The position numbers were made by a program, and so were the translations under genes. Positions 19,164 through 29,470 of a stretch of DNA of 64,000 nt are shown here, piece by piece (the first letter of the stretch is position 1; the number at the start of each line of letters is the position of its first letter). The DNA comes from Myroides sp. NP-2 (GTDB lineage Bacteria > Bacteroidota > Bacteroidia > Flavobacteriales > Flavobacteriaceae), in the NCBI RefSeq assembly GCF_014145665.1, contig NZ_JACHTD010000004.1, positions 212,807-276,806 on the forward strand, read 5' to 3'. Below the pieces are notes generated by a model. The model did no database searches. It had not been told where the DNA came from and saw only the letters and a program-made list of their open reading frames with translations.

Positions 19164-19817
19164 TTATTCTTGTAATAAGAATGCTTTAAAGTCGGCAAAG
19201 TTTAAGGGGTGAACTCCGTGTCCAACAGGATATTCTTTGTAGGTGTGTTTTATTTTTAGCGCATCTAGGATTGGTGCGGTCTTTCTAGCCCAATCCACGG
19301 GAATTACTTGATCTACCGTTCCGTGAGAAGCGAAGAACTGCAGCTGACTGAAATCTCCTTCTTCAAAACCTGCTTTGATAATATTTGCATTAAAATAGCC
19401 GCTAAGTGCTACTACTTTATTGATTTTTTCAGGATAAGACAAGGCAATTGCATAGCTCAAAATCGCTCCTTGACTAAAGCCTATAAGGTTGATGTTTTGC
19501 GGGTCTATAGGATATTTTTCTTGTAATTCTCCTATGAATTGCACGAGTTTATCTCTAGATTCGATGGCTTGATCATCGTCAGAAAACTTATTGGCATCGG
19601 CGTCAAAGTGAATCGCATACCACGCATATCCATAGGGTGGAACAGGGTAGGGCGCTTGAGCAGATACAATATAGTAATGATCCGGAAGCTCGCTAGCAAA
19701 AGAAAATAAATCTTCTTCATTACTTCCATAGCCGTGTAAAAGTAAAAGTAGCGGATTTTTTTCCATTTTTACTTTAGGCTCTCTAATGATGTAATTAATT
19801 GATAGGGATGTTTCCAT
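19164..19817 (-). CDS. Carboxylesterase/phospholipase-type alpha/beta hydrolase
   Basis: 217 residues, cytoplasmic, the usual length for the Abhydrolase_2 (esterase/lysophospholipase) family. The oxyanion region is LLLLLHGYGSNEED (24-37). The triad is Ser115 in GFSQG, Asp169 in HGTVDQVIP and His200 in VGHGVHP. It hydrolyses a small ester; the natural substrate cannot be told. It is last in a leftward cluster with the small membrane protein (2-bp gap) and the dihydroorotase-like gene, probably one transcript. Confidence 0.88.
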   Translation of the reverse strand: METSLSINYIIREPKVKMEKNPLLLLLHGYGSNEEDLFSFASELPDHYYIVSAQAPYPVPPYGYAWYAIHFDADANKFSDDDQAIESRDKLVQFIGELQEKYPIDPQNINLIGFSQGAILSYAIALSYPEKINKVVALSGYFNANIIKAGFEEGDFSQLQFFASHGTVDQVIPVDWARKTAPILDALKIKHTYKEYPVGHGVHPLNFADFKAFLLQE

Positions 19818-19819
19818 AA

Positions 19820-20164
19820 TTAAGCAGATAATTTGTCAAACCATTTTTGAAAATAACCACCAACTCCTGGCAGTACGCGAACTTCTCCTTGTGTTGTTCC
19901 CAAAAAGCTATAGAACCATAAAACAACAAAACAAATGTAAAAAGGAACCGTTGCAAAAAGGGAATCTACATTAGATACAAAGTATCCGAATACATAAAAC
20001 ATCAGGTGTAAACCAAAGGTTTGTTTGATGTAGAAACCAGCGTATTTGTTTTTGGGTTCAATATTCATAAAAATGACAATCATACACCCTAAAATAGTAA
20101 GGTGAGAGGCCAGTGCCATGTTTTTACCCTTTTCAATTTCTTCTGCTGAAAATGTTTTAATCAT
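19820..20164 (-). CDS. Small integral membrane protein (DUF4870/Tic20-like)
   Basis: 114 residues with about three hydrophobic segments (near 17-35, 45-65, 70-90) and a cytoplasmic-looking tail (GVGGYFQKWFDKLSA). The pattern, with polar KQTFGLHL between the first two segments, resembles the DUF4870 family. No function is known. It lies between the dihydroorotase-like gene (35-bp gap) and the esterase (2-bp gap), so co-transcription is likely. Confidence 0.65.
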   Translation of the reverse strand: MIKTFSAEEIEKGKNMALASHLTILGCMIVIFMNIEPKNKYAGFYIKQTFGLHLMFYVFGYFVSNVDSLFATVPFYICFVVLWFYSFLGTTQGEVRVLPGVGGYFQKWFDKLSA

Positions 20165-20199
20165 ACTGTTTGAAATAAAATAAGTTGTTTTTAGTCGAA

Positions 20200-21453
20200 C
20201 TAAAAATTAAATGTTTGCTTCTCTTGACGGATTACACCGTATACTTTTCCTTGCATGGGTTCACCTAAAAAGGCTGAGTTTTTCGATTTAGACAAAATGC
20301 TGTCTTTGGTAAACGTCCACGAAGCTGCTGTGGTGAATAAGCTTAGGTTTGCTTCATTTCCTTCTGCAATTGATGCAGTAGGTAAACCAAAGATGCTTCG
20401 TCCTGCGGTTAGTTTGTCTACAATTACCTCAAGAGGTAAAACGGTATTCAATGCACCAAAGGCCGATTCTAGTCCGATTGTCCCTGATGTAGCAAGGTCA
20501 AATTCCAATTTTTTGTGTTCTATATCTAGGGGCATGTGATCTGTAGTAATACAGTCGATGGTATTATCGAGAACACCCGCTAGTAAAGCTTGTCTTGTTG
20601 CTTCATCTCTCAATGGAGGAGAAACTTTATGACGGCTGTCAAATTCCGTTAATTTAGCATCCGTCAGCACCAACTGATGCACGGCAACGCTACACGTTAC
20701 TTGTAAGCCTTTGTTTTTTGCCTCTCGGATTAACTCCAACGAGCGGGCAGTAGATACAGTAGGAATGTGCATTTTACCGCCTGTATACTCCAATAAGAAT
20801 AGGTTGCGCGCGATTTGCAGCTCTTCTGCCAAAGGCGGTATTCCTTTTAATCCCAATGTAGTACTAGTAGCACCTTCGTGAACTACTCCTTTGCCCTTAA
20901 TGCTTTTGTCTTGTGCAAATGCCAGTACCAATCCATCAAAATCTTGTACATATTGCAAAGCGATTTTTAATACATTGGCGTTGTCAATGGCTTTTTTGTA
21001 ATCCCCAAAAGCAACCGCACCTGCGTTTTTCATGTCGTATAATTCGGCCAAATCCGTTCCTTCACTTTTCATAGTTAAGGCACCAATCGGAAGGGCTTCT
21101 GTTGTTTGACCCGCTGCTTTTTGTTTGATGAAAGCCACCAAGCTTTGATTGTCTGTGATGGGATTATTATTCGATTCAATCGCCACTTGGGTAAACCCAC
21201 TTCGAGCAGCCACTTCTAATCCATGTACTAGTGTTTCTCTTTCTTCGTAACCAGGCTCACCAAATGAAACAGAGGTGTCAAACCAACCTGGTGAAAGGCA
21301 CAAATCTTCCAATTGAACCACCTCAGCTCCCTCTACTGTAATAGAAGTCGCTATTTTTTCGATTTTTCCATCTTTCAGGTGTACGTCAACCACTTGATTG
21401 TTGTGCGAACTTGTAGCATCTATGATCTTTGCAGATTTTAAAATGATATTCAT
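20200..21453 (-). CDS. Dihydroorotase homologue without metal ligands (probably non-catalytic)
   Basis: 417 residues with the amidohydrolase (TIM-barrel) layout of type I dihydroorotases: PGWFD near 55-59, then the barrel motifs HIPTVSTARSLEL, VAVHQLVLTD and ITTDHMPLD in order. Active enzymes carry HxH-x-REPG at the first motif; here it reads SVSFGEPG, with Ser61 and Ser63 for the two His and Gly65 for Arg. The His of the usual HxxHVST motif is Thr, and DHAPH is DHMPL. Such proteins are known as inactive DHOase-like partners (compare PyrC' of Pseudomonas with aspartate transcarbamoylase); a catalytic role in pyrimidine synthesis is doubtful. It is the first gene of a probable three-gene operon; TATTTTTG at 21503-21496 (minus strand) may be its -7 box. 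Confidence 0.85.
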   Translation of the reverse strand: MNIILKSAKIIDATSSHNNQVVDVHLKDGKIEKIATSITVEGAEVVQLEDLCLSPGWFDTSVSFGEPGYEERETLVHGLEVAARSGFTQVAIESNNNPITDNQSLVAFIKQKAAGQTTEALPIGALTMKSEGTDLAELYDMKNAGAVAFGDYKKAIDNANVLKIALQYVQDFDGLVLAFAQDKSIKGKGVVHEGATSTTLGLKGIPPLAEELQIARNLFLLEYTGGKMHIPTVSTARSLELIREAKNKGLQVTCSVAVHQLVLTDAKLTEFDSRHKVSPPLRDEATRQALLAGVLDNTIDCITTDHMPLDIEHKKLEFDLATSGTIGLESAFGALNTVLPLEVIVDKLTAGRSIFGLPTASIAEGNEANLSLFTTAASWTFTKDSILSKSKNSAFLGEPMQGKVYGVIRQEKQTFNF

Positions 21454-21564
21454 TTTAGTGCGAGAATTAAATTAGTTATGTGTAGTTAATGTGTACAAAA
21501 ATACTTTTTATTTTTTGCTTTTGCGAGTAAGAAGCCGAAGAAAACCACAAAAAAAATACACCCC

Positions 21565-22323
21565 TTACTTGGATGTATTTGTCTGTTTTTTGACCAATAT
21601 TTTGGAGTTTTCAAAACACTCATTCAACGCTTGATAGATTTGAAAGTCTGTAGCGGTATAAATAAAGCGATCGGTTTGATTGCAATTTTTCAAGGTTTTG
21701 ATAATATCTTCTTGGGTGATGCCCAATAAACCGCAAACAATTTCGCGATCATAACGGGTTTGCATCAAGGCAATCATATTCTGATCTTCTTTAATTTCTT
21801 TAATTTTCTTGAGCTCTTTGGATTTGCCTTTGAATAAGTTGTATACTTCATCCACCGGACTAAAATAGCTGCCCACAGCGATATTATAAGAGGGCATGCT
21901 GTAATTTCTGTAAAAGTCGACCCTTAGCTTATCGTTTAGCTGAATGAGCTTGGTATCAACCTCAAGAATTCCCGTAAGGTCATATTTTTTGATGTAAATT
22001 TCGGCGAGTTCAATAGACTGCTCCGTCATATACAGTTTTAGGTTGTCGTTGTTTAACCAGTCATTGGTTACTTTCAACTTAATAGGTAAGTAACCCGGGA
22101 AGGAGAAGTGGATCGAATCGTTGAGTTTAGCCTCAATAACAAATGAACCATCGCGTTTACTCACAGTTCCTTTGACTTGGGTGATATTAATAACGTTAAC
22201 GTCATCAGCAGGTAGGAGAGACTTGTCGTTGTAGATTGTTCCCTTCACTTGTGATCCTTGTTGACTCCACGCCGCGAAAGAAAGTAGGCATGTAAATAAA
22301 AAAACTGTAAAATTTCTCATCAT
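21565..22323 (-). CDS. Secreted protein with carboxypeptidase-regulatory-like domain
   Basis: 252 residues. The signal peptide (MMRNFTVFLFTCLLSFAAWSQ) is followed by a CarboxypepD_reg-like beta-sandwich at about 25-110 (VKGTIYND, then KGTVSKRDGSFVIEA, then ELAEIYI), the domain that also starts many SusC-type proteins. The C-terminal helical half shows no known catalytic motif. It is probably periplasmic or outer-membrane associated; function unknown. It lies 67 bp after the helicase gene on the same strand and may be transcribed separately. Confidence 0.75.
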   Translation of the reverse strand: MMRNFTVFLFTCLLSFAAWSQQGSQVKGTIYNDKSLLPADDVNVINITQVKGTVSKRDGSFVIEAKLNDSIHFSFPGYLPIKLKVTNDWLNNDNLKLYMTEQSIELAEIYIKKYDLTGILEVDTKLIQLNDKLRVDFYRNYSMPSYNIAVGSYFSPVDEVYNLFKGKSKELKKIKEIKEDQNMIALMQTRYDREIVCGLLGITQEDIIKTLKNCNQTDRFIYTATDFQIYQALNECFENSKILVKKQTNTSK

Positions 22324-22390
22324 TTTTAAAATTGCTTAAAAATAGTGGATATTTTACAGTTTTATGTCTTATTTGAAAAAAATTAACAGA

Positions 22391-24262
22391 TTAACTTCTT
22401 CTAGGACGTCTTGGTGCGCTACTGTCACCACTTCTTCTTGAAGAACTGCGCTCATTTCTAGGCGCTCTTTCTGTGCGGTTTCCACCTCTGTCATTGCGGT
22501 CAGAAGTACGAGAACCACGGTCAGAACGGTTGCTAGAAGAACGATCTCTGCGCTCACCACCTCTGTCGTTTCTATCGCCTCGATCTCTGCGCTCAGAACG
22601 GAATCCTCCATCTCCACGGCCACCGCGTCTGTTGTGATCTCTTCTTCCTGCATTTCTTCCTCCGTCGTTATTTGAGATTTCAACATTTACACGACGATCT
22701 TGGTAGGTCTCGTTGTTTAAAACGCTCATAATCTTGTCTGCGTGCTCAGCATCTGTGTTGAAGAATGAGAATCCTTCTTTTACATCTACCTTGAACAAGT
22801 CATCACGACCTAGTTCTAGCGTATCGCGCAAGTAATCTTTCAAGCTCATCCAGTCAAAACCGTCTTTTGCTCCTAAGTTCAAGAAGAAACGAACCGCTCC
22901 ATCAGTCGGAACTTCTTTAGACGATCTTCCTGAAGAAACATTGGCTAAGCTGTTTGACGCTTTTTGGTAATATTCCAATAAGTGTTTGAACTCTAAAGAA
23001 ATTACTTTTTGGATCAGTTCTTCCGTTGTTAAATCTTCTAACAACTCCATAATAGAAGGTAAGAACGTTTCAATTTCAGTGCTTACTTCAGCATTCTTGA
23101 TGCGATTAGCTAAGTGGTATAATTGAATTTCGCAGATTTCCATTCCAGAAGGAATCGGTTTTTCTTCGAATTTCGTTTTCATGATACGCTCGATTTGAGA
23201 AATCTTACGTGCCTCACTTTTGGTGATGATTACCATAGAAACCCCTGATTTTCCAGCACGTCCTGTACGACCACTACGGTGTGTATAGGTTTCGATTTCA
23301 TCTGGAAGTTGGTAGTTTACTACGTGTGTAATATCATCCACGTCAATACCACGTGCTGCCACGTCTGTTGCAACTAACATCTGGATTTGTTTACCTCTAA
23401 AGGCTTTCATAACCCCATCGCGTTGTGCTTGAGATAAATCTCCGTGTAGTGCAGCTGCGTTGTATCCATCTTCAATTAGCTTTTCAGCAATGGCTTGGGT
23501 ATCTCTTTTGGTTCTACAGAAGATTACAGAAAAGATATCTGGATTAGCATCTGCTAAGCGCTTTAATGCTAAATAACGGTCTCTTGCCGAAACTAAATAA
23601 TACTCGTGACTAACATTGGTAGAACCTTGATTTTTATGTCCAACTGTAATTTCAGCAGGATTAGACATAAATTCTCTTGCGATGCTAGCAACTTCTGCTG
23701 GCATTGTTGCCGAGAATAACCAAGTGCTCTTGTCTTCTGGTGTGTCAGCTAAAATAGAGGTAATGTCCTCGTAAAACCCCATATTCAACATCTCATCTGC
23801 CTCATCTAACACACAGTATTCGATGTGTTTGATATCAACCATACCGCGGTTAATCATATCTTGCATTCTACCCGGAGTAGCTACAATAATATGTGCACCA
23901 CGCTTGATTTCTCTTGCTTGCTCTGTAATACTCGCCCCACCGTATACAGCTACTGTATGAAGTCCTTTTACGTACTTAGAGTATTGTTTGATTTCATTTG
24001 CAATTTGCAAGCATAACTCCCTCGTTGGTGATAAAATCAACGCCTGAGTGTGTTTTTTAGACAGGTCAATTTTCTGAATAAGCGGAAAACCAAATGCTGC
24101 GGTTTTCCCAGTCCCTGTTTGGGCTAACGCAACAATATCGGTATTTTTTTCTAATAATAAAGGAATTGCTTTTTCCTGGATTTCTGAAGGATTTTCAAAT
24201 CCTAAATCATTAATTGCAGAGAGTAGCAATTCATTTAAACCTAATAGTTCGAAATTGTTCAT
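22391..24262 (-). CDS. DEAD-box RNA helicase with DbpA domain and RG-rich tail
   Basis: 623 residues, CsdA/DeaD-like. Motifs in order: Q motif near residue 29, motif I AQTGTGKT (47-54), Ia PTREL, DEAD (153-156), SAT (184-186), and motif VI HRSGRTGRAG. A DbpA-type RNA-binding domain covers about 470-545 (FFLNLGAKDGFDW, then RVNVEIS), followed by an unstructured tail rich in RDRGDRN repeats to the end. Family members unwind short RNA duplexes in ribosome assembly and cold adaptation. TACCTTTG at 24289-24282 on the minus strand is a good -7 box about 20 bp before the ATG. Confidence 0.94.
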   Translation of the reverse strand: MNNFELLGLNELLLSAINDLGFENPSEIQEKAIPLLLEKNTDIVALAQTGTGKTAAFGFPLIQKIDLSKKHTQALILSPTRELCLQIANEIKQYSKYVKGLHTVAVYGGASITEQAREIKRGAHIIVATPGRMQDMINRGMVDIKHIEYCVLDEADEMLNMGFYEDITSILADTPEDKSTWLFSATMPAEVASIAREFMSNPAEITVGHKNQGSTNVSHEYYLVSARDRYLALKRLADANPDIFSVIFCRTKRDTQAIAEKLIEDGYNAAALHGDLSQAQRDGVMKAFRGKQIQMLVATDVAARGIDVDDITHVVNYQLPDEIETYTHRSGRTGRAGKSGVSMVIITKSEARKISQIERIMKTKFEEKPIPSGMEICEIQLYHLANRIKNAEVSTEIETFLPSIMELLEDLTTEELIQKVISLEFKHLLEYYQKASNSLANVSSGRSSKEVPTDGAVRFFLNLGAKDGFDWMSLKDYLRDTLELGRDDLFKVDVKEGFSFFNTDAEHADKIMSVLNNETYQDRRVNVEISNNDGGRNAGRRDHNRRGGRGDGGFRSERRDRGDRNDRGGERRDRSSSNRSDRGSRTSDRNDRGGNRTERAPRNERSSSRRSGDSSAPRRPRRS

Positions 24263-24858
24263 ATAAATAATAAAATAGGGGCAAAGGTACTACTATTCTT
24301 TTATTAAATATTGATTTATCCCCATAAAAAAAATAAAAAAAGTGATTTTCATCGCGATAATTGTTTTTTTTATCATTTTATATCCGCATTTGCATGGAAG
24401 ATTGTGAATTCCTTCGCCTTTACACCCTATGTTTAACCTCTTTTACAGCAAATGAAAAATATTTTTATCATTTATTTACACCTTTCTTCCTCTCCTCTTT
24501 ATAAAGGAATAAGTCGCAATTTGCGTATCAGCCTTTTGATTTTAAATTGTTTAGGATTTTTTTAAGAGAAAGTATTTCCCCAAGGGGGGATAAATGCTGG
24601 GCTTTCTCGGAGAAAAAAAAGCTTGGATGTGCTTTGTTATTACAAAAGTACTTGTAATTTTGTCTAAGAAGTTTGAGCTTTAATACACAAAACTTATTGG
24701 TGTATGTCAATTTTAAGATATCATAAAAATATTAGTGGGGACTAAATATTATACTGAATTCTTAAAAAAAAAAGTAAACCCTTCGATAGCTTCAAACTTC
24801 GTTTGCTATTGAAGGGTTTTTTTATGATTAACAGTTGATGCTTTGTCCTGTTCTTTGG
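24263..24858. other. Non-coding spacer upstream of the helicase gene
   Basis: About 600 bp of A+T-rich DNA. It contains the helicase -7 box (24282-24289), a GC-rich mini-palindrome (TCCCCAAGGGGGGA near 24577-24590) and the terminator at 24776. A 60-codon frame on the minus strand has no family resemblance and is not called. Confidence 0.5.
24776..24819 (-). terminator. Terminator of the thioredoxin-like lipoprotein gene
   Basis: A 15-bp stem (24776-24790 with 24805-24819, one mismatch) with a T run on the minus strand (24773-24764). A T run on the other side also allows weak rightward termination. Confidence 0.8.
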
Positions 24859-26268
24859 TTATAAGGCTAACAGTTTCTCCATATTGCGGTCAAAAATATT
24901 GACAAAGGCTTCTTGAATGCTGCCGTCTGCATGGAGGATGAAACTGCGTTGTATTTTAGTGATAATCCATTTGTCTTTCATATCGTTAAAATCCACACAG
25001 CGCAGTTCGATCAGGTTCGGGTGCTTGTACTCGCTTACCAAATCTCGCCATTCGTCGTGTTCTCCGTCAATACATACGGAAATAACCTGAATATCGGGTA
25101 GTTTTTCTAGCAATTCCAAGGCGCGTTTGTGGCTGGCGTTGGCATGGGCCAAGCCGTTTTTAGTCCAAACAAACATCAGCGTCTTTTTGCGAATGAGCTT
25201 TTTAAAATCAACAGCCTGTTCCTCAAGGTCTACGAGTTCTACTTTCGGCAAGCGATTCTCGTACTTTAAGTTCTGTACCGCTGTCTGAATCTTAATTATC
25301 TCCTGATGTTGGGTCGTATCGGTTGAAAGCTTAAAGTATCGCTCAAAGAACTTGTCGTTGTTGTTTAAGTTTTGATCCTCTAGCAGGTAGATTAGTGCAA
25401 TATTGTCTAAAATAGTGTTCTTTACCTTCTCATTGCGAATTAACGTATCAACCACATTGAGCTTAGTGATATTTTTATCAAATTTCGTCTGACTGTCAAA
25501 ATCCAAGTCCGATTCATCACTTATAGAGCTCAGCATAATAGCCAAGTACTTCGTAAAGGAAGAATAGCGAATCAGTTTTTCATTGTTGAAATCCACTTTA
25601 TTGCGGAAGGAGTAGTAGTCCGTAGGAAGTTGATCTCGAATGTCTTCTTTGGTTCTCACATAGTGCGCAATAGGATAAATTTCCTTTTGACTGTAGAAGT
25701 GAAGGTCGAGTTTTGTTTTGGCATAGAGGTCAAATTCAGGTCCCCAATCCACAATGGCCTTGCTGCGCAAATAATACGTTGTGCGTGCAGCATGGGTCGA
25801 GTCGATAAAACGCATGAATTGGTTTACACCAAGGTCGTAGTTTTCATATCGCGTCGATTCATCCACTAAATTTTTGACGGTGAGATTCATTAAAAAATTA
25901 TTCTTTTCCGAACCGCGACCTGAATAAATAATCGAATGATCGAAATCTCTCGAATTCAAACGCAAGTGCAAACTGTCGTTCTTGTCGAAATAAACGTATT
26001 GAAACTCAGGGTTAATGCGATAGATGTAAAGTCCGGGTGACAAAGAATCAAACTTTTTCTCAAAGTGATTGTTTTCATCCAAGAAAATGGTGTCCAACAA
26101 CATATTATCCTTAAAGAATAAAATATAATTGGCGGTAGGGTTTTGTATTTCTCCACTAAAATGAGCCGAGTAGTCGGTCGTTTCAAATTTCTGTTGACAG
26201 GAACAAAACAACGCGAGCAGTGGCAAAATACCATAGCGAATACTTGTATTTAAAAAGGTACTATACAT
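24859..26268 (-). CDS. Lipoprotein with C-terminal thioredoxin-like domain lacking CXXC
   Basis: 469 residues. The lipobox (LALFCSC, acylated Cys near residue 24) marks it as a lipoprotein. The N-terminal half resembles the DUF4369-type beta-domain found in front of Bacteroidota TlpA-like proteins; the last 120 residues have a thioredoxin fold (LRKKTLMFVWTKNGLAH, then LPDIQVISVCIDG, then FILHADGSIQEAF). The usual WCxxC is replaced by VWTKNGLAH, so a redox function is unlikely. It is probably anchored in the periplasm, role unknown. TACTTTTG at 26316-26309 on the minus strand may be its -7 box. Confidence 0.8.
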   Translation of the reverse strand: MYSTFLNTSIRYGILPLLALFCSCQQKFETTDYSAHFSGEIQNPTANYILFFKDNMLLDTIFLDENNHFEKKFDSLSPGLYIYRINPEFQYVYFDKNDSLHLRLNSRDFDHSIIYSGRGSEKNNFLMNLTVKNLVDESTRYENYDLGVNQFMRFIDSTHAARTTYYLRSKAIVDWGPEFDLYAKTKLDLHFYSQKEIYPIAHYVRTKEDIRDQLPTDYYSFRNKVDFNNEKLIRYSSFTKYLAIMLSSISDESDLDFDSQTKFDKNITKLNVVDTLIRNEKVKNTILDNIALIYLLEDQNLNNNDKFFERYFKLSTDTTQHQEIIKIQTAVQNLKYENRLPKVELVDLEEQAVDFKKLIRKKTLMFVWTKNGLAHANASHKRALELLEKLPDIQVISVCIDGEHDEWRDLVSEYKHPNLIELRCVDFNDMKDKWIITKIQRSFILHADGSIQEAFVNIFDRNMEKLLAL

Positions 26269-26429
26269 TGATTGGGGAATAATGCTAGTTAAAATTTGAC
26301 GTCTGTAACAAAAGTAAGTTTTACCTTTAGTTAATGTTGTTAACAGATGGTTAAAATAAGTAATTCAAATTTGAAATAAATAAGAGGGATTAAATCTCAT
26401 ATATATTTAGTAATTTTGCAACAAATTAA

Positions 26430-28064
<1,635 letters not shown>

Positions 28065-28096
28065 GCAACCGTTTACGGTTAGTACAGCTAGTATAT

Positions 28097-28134
28097 AAAA
28101 CGCCAATCATCTGAGATGATTGGCGTTTTTAGTT
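28097..28134 (+). terminator. Terminator of the ABC-F gene
   Basis: AAAACGCCAATCATCT / AGATGATTGGCGTTTT, a 16-bp perfect stem with a one-base centre, followed by T. It lies 33 bp after the stop. Confidence 0.85.
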
Positions 28135-28163
28135 TACAGTGTACGGTTGACAGTTCTGCTACA

Positions 28164-28199
28164 AAAAAAGCCAATCATAACAAATGATTGGCTTTTTTG
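28164..28199. terminator. Second, bidirectional terminator hairpin
   Basis: AAAAAAGCCAATCAT / ATGATTGGCTTTTTT (15-bp stem). It shares the GCCAATCAT core with the hairpin just upstream and probably serves the leftward cold-shock gene as well. Confidence 0.8.
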
Positions 28200-28247
28200 T
28201 GGATATTTAGTATTGTTAGCAGTTTACACTGTCAACCGTAAGCTAAA

Positions 28248-28442
28248 TTATCTTACGCGTCTAACTTCAACTGCGTTTAATCCTTTTTTACCTTTTTCAA
28301 CTTCGTAAGTAACCACGTCGTTTTCACGAATACGGTCAACTAAACCTGAAGTGTGTACAAAAATATCTTCTCCGTTATCGTCTGGTGTGATAAAACCAAA
28401 CCCTTTAGTTTCATTAAAAAACTTTACTGTTCCTTGTTGCAT
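28248..28442 (-). CDS. Cold-shock protein (CspA family)
   Basis: 64 residues, a single cold-shock domain covering the whole protein. RNP1 (KGFGFITP) and RNP2 (DIFVHTS) are intact, and the length is typical. It binds single-stranded RNA/DNA as an RNA chaperone. It lies 15 bp after the larger CSD-containing gene on the same strand, so the two are almost certainly co-transcribed, and near an RNA helicase of the cold-adaptation type. The ATG at 28442 fits the usual N-terminus (MQQGTVKFFN). Confidence 0.95.
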   Translation of the reverse strand: MQQGTVKFFNETKGFGFITPDDNGEDIFVHTSGLVDRIRENDVVTYEVEKGKKGLNAVEVRRVR

Positions 28443-28457
28443 AATTAATTAAATTTA

Positions 28458-28877
28458 TTATTCTTTTTTAGCTGCTTCTACAGCTCTTATTCCATTTTTA
28501 CTTTGCTCTAATTTAAAGCTTATTTTCAATCCTTTTTCTAAAGGTACACTCAAATCATTTTGATGAAGGAAAATACTTTCTCTCGTTTGAGAATCAATCA
28601 CGAATGCATAGCCTTTGTCTGTTACATAGCTAATAATTCCCTCGTGATCTTCTTGAGAAACTTTTTCAGTTTTCTTGATTTCTTGTTTCTCTTGTAAAGC
28701 TTGTTCTTCAGGAGTAAGATGAGTTAATTGTCCTAGTTTGTCAACATAAACAAATAAATCTTCTAAATCTTTTCCTTTATTGTTGTGTTGTTTACGCTCT
28801 TCTCTGCGTTTAAGTTTCTCTTCTTGCTTTTGTTTCTTTTTTTTGTTGTTTTCTTTCTTAAAAAATGAGTCTGCCAT
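28458..28877 (-). CDS. Protein with lysine-rich N-terminus and cold-shock-like domain
   Basis: 139 residues. The first 35 residues are very basic and predicted disordered or coiled coil (KKENNKKKKQKQEEKLKRRE). The last 65 form a degenerate cold-shock/OB fold: GIISYVTDKGYAFVID, then ESIFLHQNDL, then GLKISFKLEQSKNG, with the RNP aromatics partly kept. It probably binds RNA, perhaps with the adjacent CspA-like protein encoded 15 bp downstream. The upstream A+T-rich region probably gives a long leader, as seen for cold-shock genes, but no clear promoter was found. Confidence 0.78.
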   Translation of the reverse strand: MADSFFKKENNKKKKQKQEEKLKRREERKQHNNKGKDLEDLFVYVDKLGQLTHLTPEEQALQEKQEIKKTEKVSQEDHEGIISYVTDKGYAFVIDSQTRESIFLHQNDLSVPLEKGLKISFKLEQSKNGIRAVEAAKKE

Positions 28878-29470
28878 TAATTGATTAAATAGTTAACAAA
28901 TGCTTTTTTGCAGTTGTAGGTTTGTAAATGGGTGTCGCTTGTATAAGCAACTAAGAAAAATAGATCATTACATTTGTAGTTACAGCTAAAGCGCTTCACG
29001 AAGAAGGGTACTGAGAAGTTGTTTGAAAAAAAACCGACTTACTACCAATGAAAATAAAAAAAATTTATCTTTTTGTGATAAATGCAAAAACAGTAGTAAA
29101 GGTTTGAAAATGATAAGCGCAGTTTATATGCTGCGATTGAAATTTACCAGGCTATACAATAAGTTTAATTGCCGTAATCCCGACAAAGGTATAGTTTTTT
29201 TAATTAGAAAAGGGTTTTTTAGCAAAAAATATTTTTTTTATTGAATGAATAGGACAGGTTTTTTTGCTTTTGTTCTTCGCTCTTCGCTATTTGTTTGGAA
29301 GATTTTTCATAACCCATAAATCTGCACTACTCATCAATAAAAAAACGCAAAAGGAATAAGCCTTTTGCGTTTCCGTTTTAGATTGACTGTTATGACACTG
29401 GCGTTTTGTGTAAAACGCAATAGAAAACAGCTTCTCTCTTTTATAGCAATTTGTATTCGGTTTCTCTTTA
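28878..29470. other. Non-coding spacer
   Basis: About 590 bp of A+T-rich DNA upstream of the cold-shock operon. A 73-codon frame at 29023-29244 (+) is Lys/Phe-rich, without family resemblance, and is not called. Two hairpins occur near the lipoprotein gene end: 29343-29372 (listed) and GCGTTTTGTGTAAAACGC at about 29402-29419. Confidence 0.5.
29337..29372 (-). terminator. Terminator of the lipoprotein gene
   Basis: AAACGCAAAAGG (29343-29354) pairs with CCTTTTGCGTTT (29361-29372). On the minus strand a run of T follows (29347-29337). It lies about 100 bp past the stop at 29471. Confidence 0.75.

Noticed and set aside
24528..24710. Possible 60-residue protein on the minus strand
   Set aside because: Composition is that of random A+T-rich DNA.
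29023..29244. Possible 73-residue protein
   Set aside because: Low-complexity Lys/Phe-rich, no ribosome-binding context, no family features.
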